64,000 nt of DNA, taken from the NCBI RefSeq assembly GCF_900091455.1, contig NZ_LT607412.1, forward strand, positions 2,232,001-2,296,000, read 5' to 3'. The DNA comes from Micromonospora coriariae. Its GTDB lineage: Bacteria; Actinomycetota; Actinomycetes; Mycobacteriales; Micromonosporaceae. The translations under genes and the position numbers were made by a program. Each line of letters opens with the position of its first letter. Positions within the stretch are counted from its first letter, which is position 1. This document shows, piece by piece, positions 15,725 to 24,070 of this stretch. Below the pieces are notes generated by a model. It had not been told where the DNA came from, did no database searches, and worked only from the letters and a program-made list of their open reading frames with translations.

Positions 15725-16564
15725 TCAGGGGGTGTAGTGCTGGTCGTGGGCCTGGCGGGGGGCGCAGACGGAGGCGCGGGAGCAGGAGCAGCGGGAGCCG
15801 TCGGCGTCGAGCCGGACCGTCACCGCGTCACGGGGGACGCTGTGGCCGACCACGCGGCCGTCGCCCTCCGGCGTCGAGACCCGGCTGCCGATGGTCGGGG
15901 CGGTCTCCTGGAAGCGCTGGTAGAGCGGGTGCTCGTACTTCAGGCAACACATCAGCCGGCCGCACGCGCCGGAGATGCGCAGCGGGTTCAGCGGCAGGTC
16001 CTGGTCCTTGGCCATCCGGATGGTCACCGGCTCGAAGTCGGTAAGGAAGGTGGCGCAGCACAGGTCCCGCCCACACGAGCCGATGCCGCCCTGCACCCGC
16101 GCCGAGTCCCGTGCGGAGAGCTGCCGCAGCTCGACGCGACAGTGCAGGGTGGCACCCAGATCACGGACCAGGGAACGGAAGTCGACCCGGTGCGGCGCGG
16201 TGAAGTAGACGGTGCTGCGCTCGCCGCCGCTCTCTGCGGAGCCGAGCACGTGGTCGACGGCGACCACCTTCATCGGCAGGCCGTGCGCGCGGATCAGCCG
16301 CTTCGCGGCCACCTTGGCCTCGGCCTTGCGCCGACGCAACGCCTCGTCCCGACGCAGATCGTCGTCGCCGGCCAGCCCCACCAGCCGGGGGAAGCCTTCG
16401 GTCTCCTCGGTCACCCACTGCGCGGCCCAGACGCACTCGGCCACCTCGGGCCCGTCGTCGGTCGGCACCAGCACCTTGTCGCCGACCTGCGGGCGCAACT
16501 CTCCGGGGTCGAGGTAGTAGAGGCGCCCGTACCGGTTGAAGCTGACCGCGCAGAGCATGCCCAT
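15725..16564 (-). CDS. ricT: PSP1 domain protein, RicT/YaaT-like
   Basis: The 279-aa product is the length of Bacillus YaaT/RicT (about 275 aa) and has the PSP1 core: GELRPQVGDKVLVPTDDGPEVAECVW, VYFTAPHRVDFRSLVRDLG, and the Cys-rich signature GGIGSCGRDLCCATFL followed by ISGACGRLMCCLKYEH. In Bacillus, RicT acts with RicA and RicF in an Fe-S-containing complex that stimulates RNase Y processing. The actinobacterial role is unknown. The open frame extends far upstream (to 17914) without family similarity; the ATG at 16564 gives MGMLCAVSFNRYG, the expected start. The location beside holB and tmk is conserved in many Gram-positive genomes. Confidence 0.85.
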   Translation of the reverse strand: MGMLCAVSFNRYGRLYYLDPGELRPQVGDKVLVPTDDGPEVAECVWAAQWVTEETEGFPRLVGLAGDDDLRRDEALRRRKAEAKVAAKRLIRAHGLPMKVVAVDHVLGSAESGGERSTVYFTAPHRVDFRSLVRDLGATLHCRVELRQLSARDSARVQGGIGSCGRDLCCATFLTDFEPVTIRMAKDQDLPLNPLRISGACGRLMCCLKYEHPLYQRFQETAPTIGSRVSTPEGDGRVVGHSVPRDAVTVRLDADGSRCSCSRASVCAPRQAHDQHYTP

Positions 16565-16863
16565 GCACCCCACCCTACGACGGATCCCCGCCGGAGGGCG
16601 CGCCGGCCGTCGCCGGACGACTACCCGCCGCTGCCATCCATGACCGTCGACTTGACCGATTGCCGGGCCACCCCTCGTGCCGTTGCTCCTCGCCCGGACG
16701 GTTGAATCCGGGCCGCGGTAGGGGACAAACGCGTCCGGGCGGCGTTGAGTGGAGGCAGACCTGCGGGGGGTGCAGGGGGAAGACCACGGCGTCGCCGTCG
16801 GTGCCGGCTCAGGCCGGGCGCCCGCGGGCGACGCCGTGGCCTGTCCGGGGTGCGGTCGGCCGG

Positions 16864-17544
16864 CTACCAGCCGACCCGGGTGGCCTGGTCGTACCGGGGC
16901 CGACCGTCCACCGGCGGCCGCCAGGCGGACTCGGCCAGGCTCGGCGCCCACTGGCGCAGCAGCGTCTCGGCACCGTCGTACGCGACGCAGAGCACCGCCA
17001 GCACCCGCGCGGCGATCTCGGCCGCATCGGCCACGCCGGGCCCCACCGGGCCGGGCCGGAGCGGCGTGCCCGTGCCCGTGGCGGCGACCACGGCGACCGC
17101 CTCGGCCGAGCGGAGAATGTCGGCCAGGGTGCGGGCCAGGGCGAGGCGGGTGCCCTCCACCCAGTCGGCGAGCGCGTCGGCGTACCCGGCCGTGGACTCG
17201 AGGCGCCCGACCAGGCTCTCCGGCCCCTCGTCGAGGTGACGCAGCAGGGCCGCCCGCTCCTGCCCGTACGCCGAGGCGGCCGGGCCGGACCAGAGCACGG
17301 GGTCGCTGAGCGCGGCGGAGACGTCGTCGTACCCCCGGACCAGCCGGCGCACCGCGTGCCCGGCGCCGGCGAGCGGTGCCGGATGAAGGTCGAGGAAGCC
17401 GCGGACCGCGTCGCCCGGGAGCACCTGCATCCGGCGCAGCAGCGGCCAGACCCGGTGCCCCTCGGGGACACCGGCGGCGAGCAGCGTGTCCACCCGGCGC
17501 AGCAGGTCCAGGCCGGGATCGGCGAGCCGGTCCAGCGGGTCCAT
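16864..17544 (-). CDS. WXG100-like / type VII secretion-associated protein
   Basis: The 226-aa protein is predicted almost wholly helical. It contains a WxG turn (DPVLWSGPAASAYG, residues 81-94) between Ala/Leu-rich helices, as in WXG100 (EsxA-like) proteins, but it is about twice their length. The ATG overlaps the stop of the upstream gene (TGATG), so it is the third gene of a coupled trio (EbfC-like, small EspC-like, WxG protein). I infer a type VII secretion substrate or chaperone. No EccC-type ATPase is in the window, so the secretion machine would be encoded elsewhere. Confidence 0.6.
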   Translation of the reverse strand: MDPLDRLADPGLDLLRRVDTLLAAGVPEGHRVWPLLRRMQVLPGDAVRGFLDLHPAPLAGAGHAVRRLVRGYDDVSAALSDPVLWSGPAASAYGQERAALLRHLDEGPESLVGRLESTAGYADALADWVEGTRLALARTLADILRSAEAVAVVAATGTGTPLRPGPVGPGVADAAEIAARVLAVLCVAYDGAETLLRQWAPSLAESAWRPPVDGRPRYDQATRVGW

Positions 17545-17849
17545 CAGGGCTCCCCGGTGATGCGGCGGCGGGCGGCCCGGTCGACCTCGCCGTAGCGGTC
17601 GGCGGCCTCGCGCACGGCCGAGGCGGCGGCGGCCAGCCGACCGGCGGCGGCGCGTGCCTCGCGGGCCCGGTCGTCGGTGGCGGCGGTCCACTGCCGGTGC
17701 AGGGCGCGGCCGATCTCGCCGGGTCGCCCCGGGGCGTCCGTGCCGAAGGCGGCCTGAGCCGGATCGCTGGCGGTGACCGTGCGGGACAGGGCGGTGAGGG
17801 TGCTGCTCGCCTCGTCCAGCCGGGCGGCGAGCGCGCGCAGTGTGTCCAT
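17544..17849 (-). CDS. Small helical protein, EspC-like type VII secretion target candidate
   Basis: The 101-aa product is Ala/Arg-rich and helical: MDTLRALAARLDEASSTLTAL, then HRQWTAATDDRAREARAAAG, and EAADRYGEVDRAARRR near the end. The size, the lack of a signal peptide and the ADRYGEVDRA tail resemble the ESX-1-associated EspC/DUF2580 group (ADxYxxxDxxxA), but this is a weak-signal family. It starts 1 bp after the stop of the YbaB-like gene and ends overlapping the WxG gene, so the three are one translation unit. Confidence 0.6.
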   Translation of the reverse strand: MDTLRALAARLDEASSTLTALSRTVTASDPAQAAFGTDAPGRPGEIGRALHRQWTAATDDRAREARAAAGRLAAAASAVREAADRYGEVDRAARRRITGEP

Positions 17850-17850
17850 C

Positions 17851-18180
17851 TCAGGCCCCCGCGAGCGGTCGGTAGGCGGCGAACGTCTCGTTGTGCAGCT
17901 TCTCCCGGGCCCACTCGGCGGCGTCGGCCGCCGCGGTGACCGCGGCCTGCACGGAGCCGGCCACGTCCCGCGGGCTGCGGCTGTGCAGCGGCCCGAGGAA
18001 CCGGACGTCGGTGATCCGCCCACCGGCGGTGACCACCACCTCGACCAGCCCGTCCGGCGACCGGACGGTGACCTCGACGGTTGACACCGCCTGGTCGAAC
18101 TCGGCCTGGAGCGACTCGATCCGGCGGTAGCGCCGCACCGCCTCCTCGATCCAGGCTTCGTCGATCTCCCCCCGCGGCAT
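17851..18180 (-). CDS. YbaB/EbfC family nucleoid-associated-like protein
   Basis: The 109-aa product has an N-terminal amphipathic helix (IDEAWIEEAVRRYRRIESLQAEFDQAV), then the YbaB/EbfC beta core (VEVTVRSPDGLVEVVVTAGGRITDVRFLG) and a C-terminal helix (VAGSVQAAVTAAADAAEWAREKL). Canonical YbaB/EbfC proteins are DNA-binding dimers usually next to dnaX and recR. This divergent actinobacterial type is typically linked to type VII-secretion-like small genes, as here. The ATG at 18180 matches the family start. Confidence 0.7.
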   Translation of the reverse strand: MPRGEIDEAWIEEAVRRYRRIESLQAEFDQAVSTVEVTVRSPDGLVEVVVTAGGRITDVRFLGPLHSRSPRDVAGSVQAAVTAAADAAEWAREKLHNETFAAYRPLAGA

Positions 18181-18325
18181 CGGCCGACTCCTCCCGGATG
18201 ACCCCTCACTGAGCGTGCTGTCACCGTCACAACAGCACACCGGACCGTACCGCACAGCAATCGCGCGTGTCGATGCCTGTGGATGACCGGTCCGCCGGGA
18301 GGGACCGCGGCACGGAGGGTGCGGG

Positions 18326-19582
18326 TCAGCCCTTCCAGAGGGCGAGCATCATCGCCTCGACGGCGATCCGTGGCTTGACGTTCGCTTCGATCGCCGCCCG
18401 GCAGGCGAGCACGGCCTCCAGCCGGCGCAGCGACCCCTCGGCGTCCCACTTCTGCGCCCCGGCGCCGGCCAGCGCGGCGGTGTCGGTGTGCACCGGGGCG
18501 ACCGGAGCGCGCAGCGCCATGGTGAGCGCGTCCCGGTAGAAGCCGGCCAGGTCGACGAGCGCCCGGTCCAGCGCGTCCCGCTGAGCCCGGGTGGCCCGCG
18601 ACTTCTGCCGCTTCTCCAGCTCCTTGAGTTGCCCGGCGGCGCCGCGCATCGCGCCGGCGGCGCCCCGGCCGGTGCCGCCGGCGCCGAGCGCGGTCTCCAG
18701 CGCCGCGCGTTCGGCCGTGTCGGCGTCGGTGACCGACGCCTCCGCCTCCGCCTCGGCCGCCTCGATCAGCGCGGACGCCGCGTCGAACGCCGCGCCGACC
18801 CCGGTCAGCCGGCGAGGCACGGCGAGCACCGCCTCGCGCCGCTTACGGGCCTCCGGGTCGCGTGCCAGCCGGCGGGCCCGACCGACGTGCCCCTGCGCGG
18901 CCGCCGCCGCCCACTGCGCCACGTCGGGGGCGATGCCGTCCCGGCGGACCAGCACCTCGGCCACCGCAGCGGCCGGCGGCTGCCGCAGGGGTACGACCCG
19001 GCAGCGCGACCGGATGGTCACCGAGATGTCGTCCGGGTGGGTGGACGGGGCGCAGAGCAGGAACACGGTACGCGGCGAGGGCTCCTCGATCGCCTTGAGC
19101 AGCGCGTTGCCAGCCGCCTCGGTGAGCCGGTCGGCGTCCTCGATGACCACCACCTGCCAGCGCCCGCCGGACGGGGTGCTGGCCGCGCGGAGCACCAGCG
19201 CGCGCATCTCGCCGACGCCGATGGAGAGCCCCTCCGGCACCACCATCCGGACGTCGGCGTGGGTGCCACCCATCGTGGTGTGACAGCCGGGGCACTCGCC
19301 GCAGCCGGTGCCGTGGACGCACTGCAGGGCGGCGGCGAAGGCCCGCGCGGCGATCGAGCGGCCGGAGCCGGGCGGCCCGGTGAAGATCCAGGCGTGGGTC
19401 ATCCCGGCGCTCGGGTCGATCCCGGCCGGCGCACCGGCCGCGCCGTCCACGCCGGCGGCGACCAGCGCTGGTGAACGGTCGGCCGCGCCCACGCGCAGCA
19501 CGGCCGCCGCCGAGGCGGCGGCCCGACGCAGTTCGGTCACCGCCTCGTCCTGGCCGACCAGGTCGGCGAAGACCTCCGGCAT
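18326..19582 (-). CDS. holB: DNA polymerase III subunit delta'
   Basis: The 418-aa protein is a clamp-loader subunit with AAA+ features: MPEVFADLVGQDEAVTELRRA at the N-terminus, a P-loop (FTGPPGSGRS, near residue 68), a zinc module (CVHGTGCGECPGCH), VVVIEDADRLTEAAGNALLKAIEEP (Walker B region and sensor) and TIRSRCRVVPLRQP (SRC motif). An Ala/Glu-rich insertion near residues 265-310 is common in actinobacterial versions. Delta' works with delta and tau/gamma to load the sliding clamp. Its ATG overlaps the upstream MFS-tmk stop (TGATG), the usual tmk-holB pairing. Confidence 0.92.
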   Translation of the reverse strand: MPEVFADLVGQDEAVTELRRAAASAAAVLRVGAADRSPALVAAGVDGAAGAPAGIDPSAGMTHAWIFTGPPGSGRSIAARAFAAALQCVHGTGCGECPGCHTTMGGTHADVRMVVPEGLSIGVGEMRALVLRAASTPSGGRWQVVVIEDADRLTEAAGNALLKAIEEPSPRTVFLLCAPSTHPDDISVTIRSRCRVVPLRQPPAAAVAEVLVRRDGIAPDVAQWAAAAAQGHVGRARRLARDPEARKRREAVLAVPRRLTGVGAAFDAASALIEAAEAEAEASVTDADTAERAALETALGAGGTGRGAAGAMRGAAGQLKELEKRQKSRATRAQRDALDRALVDLAGFYRDALTMALRAPVAPVHTDTAALAGAGAQKWDAEGSLRRLEAVLACRAAIEANVKPRIAVEAMMLALWKG

Positions 19583-21837
19583 CAGGTTCGATGCTCCATC
19601 GTCACCAGCTCCGCGTCGGATAACTCCGGCTGCACCGAGGTGTCCGGACCCTGCGCCGGCCTGGGGTGCACGATGCCGCTCGGATTTCCGAGCATCTCCT
19701 CGACGCGTCGGACCACCTGCCGGGTGATCTCCTCGGCCGGCCGGGACCCGTCGAGGACCAGGTAGCGCTTCGGGTCGGCGGCGGCCAGGTCGAGGAAGGC
19801 GTACCGGACACGCTCGTGGAACGCGATCGACTCGGCCTCCAGCCGGTCGACGCCCGCACTGCGCGATGCCACCCGGGACAGGCCGGTCTGCGGCTCGACG
19901 TCCAACAGCACCACCAGGTCGGGCTTGAGCCCACCGGTGGCCCAGGAGGAGAGCCAGGAGACCTCGTCGACCGGAAGTGTCCGCCCCGCGCCCTGGTACG
20001 CCAGGGACGAGTCGACGTACCGGTCGCTGATCACCACACCGCCCCGGACCAGCGCGGGCCGCACCACGGCGGCCACGTGGTGCGCCCGGTCGGCGGCGTA
20101 GAGCAGCGCCTCGGCGCGCGGCGAGGGCGCCTCGTCGCCGGAGGTCTCCAGCACCAGCGACCGGATTCGTTGACCGACCCCGGTCGCCCCCGGCTCGCGG
20201 GTGACCACGACGTCGCGCCCCTGGCCGCGCAGCCGCTCGGCGAGCGCGGCCAGCTGGGTGGACTTGCCGGCGCCCTCACCGCCCTCGAAGACCACGAAGA
20301 GCCCGGCGGAGACGAACGGCTCGGCCGGCATCAGCGGGCGACCCCGGATGGAGCCCCAGAGGTCGGCGAGGACCGGGACGCCCTTCTTGTCGTCCATCTG
20401 GCCGAAGGCGCTGATCCCGGCGAAGATGCCGGCGGCGCCAGCGGCGAGCAGCAGCAGCCGGGTGGAGGAGACGGAGATGCCGAGGTCGGCGATGGTCAGC
20501 TTGCGGGAGCCGCCGACACCGACCAGGAGGCTGCTCAGCCCGATGGCCAGGATCAGCACCAGCCGGGTCCCGATCTGCACCACGGCGAAGACCCGTCCGC
20601 GTACCTCGTCCTTGATCTCGCCGCCGAGCAGGGTGGTGCCGGCCAGGAAGGCCATACCGGCGCCCGCGCCGACCAGCACCGCGCCGACGATCGCCATCGA
20701 CAGGTGGATGGCGAAGGCGAGGGTCATCACGGCGGCGCTGGCCAACACGATGCTCATGCCGAACCAGCGGCGCCGGGACATCTCCTTGACGATCATCGGG
20801 CCGAGGCCGATGCCGATGGACAGGCCGATGAAGATGGCACCGAAGAGCAGGTAGAAGGCGGCGTCACCCGCGCCGAGCGAGGCGGCGAAGAACTTCGCCG
20901 TGCCGATCACGATGCCACCGCCGGCGAACGCGCCGAAGATGCCGAGCACCAGGCCGCGGACGAGCGGCGTCTGGCCGATGTACTTCCAGCCCTCGGCGAA
21001 CTGGCGCCGCATGCTCTGCCCGGTGCGCTCCCGCTCGCCGGTCTGCGCCTGGCTGATCTCCTTGATCCCGAATGCCACCACGAGGGCGGTGGCCAGCCGG
21101 GAGAAGGAATTGACCCAGAGTGCGAGTTGGGCGGGCTCCGCCCAGCCGAGGTCGCCGCCGGCGACGGCCCGGACACTGCGGTCGAGCACCGCGGCGACGA
21201 GCGCCGCGAGGATCGGGGTGAGGCCGTACGTGGTGATCAGCGTGAGCTGGTTGGCCGCCTCCAGCCGGGCGCGCGGGATCAGGTTGGGGACCGCCGCCTC
21301 CTTGGCCGGAATCCAGATCAGCGTGATCGACTCGATCAGGAAGGTCGCGACGGTCGCCCAGAGGACCACCACCGCGCCGCTGGCGCCGGCCAGCGCCACC
21401 ATCGGGATCGAGGCGAAGAGCACGAACCGGAGCACGTCACAGATGACCATCGTCCAGCGGCGGTCGAACCGGTCGGCGAGCACGCCGGCGATCGGCCCGA
21501 GCACCAGCGCGGGCAGCAGCCGGATCGCGATGACGCCACCGAAGGCCGCGCCCTTCGCGGTGCTGCCCTGCACCTGGGAGGCGGCGAAGACCGAGGTGGC
21601 CAGCAGGCCGAGCCAGTCACCGAAGGAGGCCGCGCCGAGCACGATCCAGAGCCGTCGGAACGGCTGGATCCGCAGCACCGAGCGGATGGCGGCATAGCCC
21701 GACGGGTCCACCTGGCCCCCGCCGGACTGGTTGGCGGCGTTGCCCGACTGATCGTCGGAGCGCGACACGCCGCGCGACTCGCCGCTGTTCTGGCTTTCGA
21801 TGGCCGTACCTCCACGTGCCGGCCCATCGCTGGGCAC
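19582..21837 (-). CDS. tmk: MFS transporter fused to thymidylate kinase
   Basis: The 751-aa protein is a fusion. Residues about 50-500 form a 12-helix MFS-like domain (GDWLGLLATSVFAASQV, GVLADRFDRRWTMVICD with the loop 2-3 motif). Residues about 508-720 form dTMP kinase: the P-loop FEGGEGAGKSTQ near 513, VTREPGATGVGQRIR, the DRYVDSSLAYQGAGR nucleotide motif and PDLVVLLDVEP. Tmk phosphorylates dTMP to dTDP. The fusion is known in other actinomycetes; the transport half may have lost transport function or anchor the kinase. The GTG at 21837 lacks a strong ribosome site, so the exact N-terminus is uncertain. It is coupled to holB. Confidence 0.9.
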   Translation of the reverse strand: MPSDGPARGGTAIESQNSGESRGVSRSDDQSGNAANQSGGGQVDPSGYAAIRSVLRIQPFRRLWIVLGAASFGDWLGLLATSVFAASQVQGSTAKGAAFGGVIAIRLLPALVLGPIAGVLADRFDRRWTMVICDVLRFVLFASIPMVALAGASGAVVVLWATVATFLIESITLIWIPAKEAAVPNLIPRARLEAANQLTLITTYGLTPILAALVAAVLDRSVRAVAGGDLGWAEPAQLALWVNSFSRLATALVVAFGIKEISQAQTGERERTGQSMRRQFAEGWKYIGQTPLVRGLVLGIFGAFAGGGIVIGTAKFFAASLGAGDAAFYLLFGAIFIGLSIGIGLGPMIVKEMSRRRWFGMSIVLASAAVMTLAFAIHLSMAIVGAVLVGAGAGMAFLAGTTLLGGEIKDEVRGRVFAVVQIGTRLVLILAIGLSSLLVGVGGSRKLTIADLGISVSSTRLLLLAAGAAGIFAGISAFGQMDDKKGVPVLADLWGSIRGRPLMPAEPFVSAGLFVVFEGGEGAGKSTQLAALAERLRGQGRDVVVTREPGATGVGQRIRSLVLETSGDEAPSPRAEALLYAADRAHHVAAVVRPALVRGGVVISDRYVDSSLAYQGAGRTLPVDEVSWLSSWATGGLKPDLVVLLDVEPQTGLSRVASRSAGVDRLEAESIAFHERVRYAFLDLAAADPKRYLVLDGSRPAEEITRQVVRRVEEMLGNPSGIVHPRPAQGPDTSVQPELSDAELVTMEHRT

Positions 21838-21987
21838 CCCCGGTGGAACACTCTAGACCCGGTGGGGAGCCACCCCACTCGCGACATTCTCCTGCTCGCT
21901 GAGCCTAGGCCGCCGAAGGCGCCGACCGCAGCCCGGGCCGTACGCGAGGGTGTTTCGCATTCGCCGTCAGACAGTTAGCGTGCACAC

Positions 21988-23196
21988 GTGGCCATCGAAA
22001 GCGACAAACTTCGCGAGCGCCTGGATCGGGCGACCGCCCATCTCGACCCGCCGTACGCGGTGGTGGATCTCACCGCCTTCGACGCCAACTCGGCCGCCCT
22101 GGCCGACCGCGCCGCCGGCAAACCGGTCCGACTGGCCAGCAAGTCGGTCCGCAGCCGGGAGCTGATCAGCCGGGCACTCGCCCGGCCGGGTTGGCGGGGC
22201 GTGATGGCGTTCACCCTGCCCGAGGCGATCTGGCTGGTCCGGGCGGGGGTGAGCGACGACGTGCTGGTCGCGTACCCCAGCGCGGACCGCTCGGCGCTCG
22301 CCGAGCTGGCAGCCGACCCGGCGCTGGCCGCCGCGATCACCCTGATGATCGACGGCAGCGGGCAGCTCGACCTCATCGACACCGTGCGAGCCCCCGGCCA
22401 GCGCGCCGAGCTGCGGCTCTGCCTGGACCTGGACGCCTCCTGGCGACCGCTGCGCGGGCGGGTGCACGTCGGCGTCCGCCGTTCACCGGTGCATAGCGCC
22501 CGAGCGGCCGGCGCGCTCGCCGCCACCGTCGCCGGCCGTGCCGGCTTCCGGCTGGTCGGCCTCATGTCGTACGAGGCGCAGATTGCCGGCCTGGGCGACG
22601 CGCCGCCGGGGCAGGCGCTGCTGGCCGGCGCGATCCGGCTGGCCCAGCGCGGGTCGTACCGCGAGTTGCTGGCCCGCCGGAGCGCGGCGGTGGCCGCGGT
22701 CCGTGAGCACGCCGACCTGGAGTTCGTCAACGGTGGCGGCACCGGCAGCGTGGCCGCGACCAGCGCCGATCCCGCGGTCACCGAGGTGACCGCGGGATCG
22801 GGCCTGTATGGGCCGACGCTGTTCGACGCCTACCGTGCCTGGCGGCCCACCCCGGCGGCGTTCTTCGCCTGCGCGGTGGTCCGTCGACCGACGCCGGAGC
22901 TGGCGACCGTGCTCGGCGGCGGCTGGATCGCCTCCGGCCCGGCCGCCGACAGCCGGCTGCCCCGACCATGGCTGCCGGCCGGCCTGAAGCTGGTCGGCAC
23001 CGAGGGGGCCGGCGAGGTGCAGACCCCCCTGGCCGGCGCGGCGGCGGCCACCCTGGCCATCGGCGACCGGGTGTGGTTCCGGCACGCCAAGGCCGGTGAG
23101 CTGTGCGAGCGGGTCAACGAGCTGCACCTGGTCGACGGGGACGCGGTCGTGGCGACCGTGCCCACGTACCGGGGTGAGGGGCGGGCCTTCCTCTGA
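21988..23196 (+). CDS. PLP-dependent amino acid deaminase/aldolase (alanine racemase N-terminal fold)
   Basis: The 402-aa protein has an alanine racemase-like PLP barrel followed by a C-terminal domain of the D-threonine/D-serine aldolase or dehydratase type. Landmarks are PYAVVDLTAFDANSAALADRAAGKPVRLASKSV (PLP Lys in LASKS), MSYEAQIAG, FVNGGGTGSV (phosphate-binding Gly loop), and a C-terminal metal-type segment, VWFRHAKAGELCERVNELHLV. In actinomycetes this gene often lies beside an FAD-linked sugar or lactone oxidase, as here. The substrate is uncertain. The coding sequence contains a striking 34-bp palindrome at 22767-22800. Confidence 0.82.
   Translation: MAIESDKLRERLDRATAHLDPPYAVVDLTAFDANSAALADRAAGKPVRLASKSVRSRELISRALARPGWRGVMAFTLPEAIWLVRAGVSDDVLVAYPSADRSALAELAADPALAAAITLMIDGSGQLDLIDTVRAPGQRAELRLCLDLDASWRPLRGRVHVGVRRSPVHSARAAGALAATVAGRAGFRLVGLMSYEAQIAGLGDAPPGQALLAGAIRLAQRGSYRELLARRSAAVAAVREHADLEFVNGGGTGSVAATSADPAVTEVTAGSGLYGPTLFDAYRAWRPTPAAFFACAVVRRPTPELATVLGGGWIASGPAADSRLPRPWLPAGLKLVGTEGAGEVQTPLAGAAAATLAIGDRVWFRHAKAGELCERVNELHLVDGDAVVATVPTYRGEGRAFL
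22767..22800. repeat. 34-bp near-perfect palindrome inside a coding sequence
   Basis: The arms CGATCCCGCGGTCACC (22767-22782) and GGTGACCGCGGGATCG (22785-22800) are exact complements with a 2-nt centre (GA). It lies in frame in the aldolase gene just after the Gly-loop, encoding ADPAVTEVTAGSG. A 16-bp stem with no loop would form a cruciform rather than a normal RNA hairpin. Confidence 0.85.
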
Positions 23197-23238
23197 ACGC
23201 CAACCCCGCTGCCCGGTCCGCCCACCCGGCGGGCCGGG

Positions 23239-23922
23239 TCAGGCGGGCTGGGCGGCCGGGGCCTGCTGCTCGGCGGTCGAACGCGCACTCTCCGGGCCGT
23301 CGACCTGGCGGTGCAGGTACTCCCGGATCAGCGCCTTCGCCTCGAGCAGCACCCGCTCGTCGCCGTCGGACCTCCGCCGGAACGCGAGCTTGATCAGCGC
23401 GTCGGCCGCCTCCACCGCGATCTCCAGGACGAAACGGAGCTTCGGGACGTCGGTCAGCCCGAAGCGCTCGGTGAGCACCCGCGCCAACTGGTCGGCGATC
23501 ACGCCGTTGTTGTCCCGCTGCTCATCGAGCAGGTGCAGGTCGACCACGTCGCCGAAGTGCAGGGTACGGAAGCCGGGGACGGTGCGGTGCATCGTGATGT
23601 ACTCATCGATCCCCGCGTCGACGCCGTCCCACCAGTGGGTCATCTCGTCAGAGGCGAACCGCTCGTCGAGCCGCTGGAGGTAGGACTCCATCGTGCGCAG
23701 GGTCAATGCCTGCACGATCGCCCGCTTGTCCGGGAAGAACTGGTAGACCGACCCGATCGCCACCTCGGCGCGCTCGGCGAGCAGGGTCGTGGTCAGCCCT
23801 TCGTACCCCACCTCGTCGACGAGTTCGGCGCAGGCGTCCAACATGCGCTGTACCCGCGCGACACTTCGACCCTGCACCGGTACGCGGCGCAGCGGCCCGG
23901 TCGTGGCGGCTGGTGTGGACAC
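23239..23922 (-). CDS. TetR/AcrR family transcriptional regulator
   Basis: The 227-aa protein has a classic N-terminal TetR HTH (residues about 20-65: VARVQRMLDACAELVDEVGYEGLTTTLLAERAEVAIGSVYQFFPDKRAIVQAL), followed by an all-helical ligand domain with a Glu/Arg-rich end. The GTG at 23922 (VSTPAATTG) is chosen over the upstream ATG because a run of G residues (GGGGGG) precedes it. It is divergent from the FAD-oxidase gene and converges on the aldolase gene, so it probably controls one or both. The 148-bp gap to the oxidase holds the likely operator. Confidence 0.85.
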   Translation of the reverse strand: MSTPAATTGPLRRVPVQGRSVARVQRMLDACAELVDEVGYEGLTTTLLAERAEVAIGSVYQFFPDKRAIVQALTLRTMESYLQRLDERFASDEMTHWWDGVDAGIDEYITMHRTVPGFRTLHFGDVVDLHLLDEQRDNNGVIADQLARVLTERFGLTDVPKLRFVLEIAVEAADALIKLAFRRRSDGDERVLLEAKALIREYLHRQVDGPESARSTAEQQAPAAQPA

Positions 23923-23961
23923 TCGGCGCCACCCCCCTTCGACGGATGAACATATCTCCAC

Positions 23962-24070
23962 GTCACGAGTCCGTGACTACCGGTACAACGAGCGGACCGC
24001 AATTGCGGTATTTACCAGCTACAACGTTCCTGATATGAAGTCAGTTCATATTCATCTTCGAGGAGCGCGC
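23962..24070 (+). promoter_or_regulatory. Divergent promoter region between TetR gene and FAD oxidase gene
   Basis: This unusually AT-rich stretch holds CCGCAATTGCGG (a perfect 12-bp palindrome at 23998-24009) and AAGTCAGTTCATATTC near the oxidase start. It ends with GAGGAG 5 nt before the ATG at 24071. The palindrome is a candidate operator for the adjacent TetR protein. Confidence 0.5.

Noticed and set aside
15725..17914. A single 729-codon leftward gene spanning RicT and the type VII-like genes
   Set aside because: Only the last 279 codons match the PSP1/RicT family; upstream the frame is Arg/Pro-rich and runs antisense or out of frame to well-supported coupled genes.
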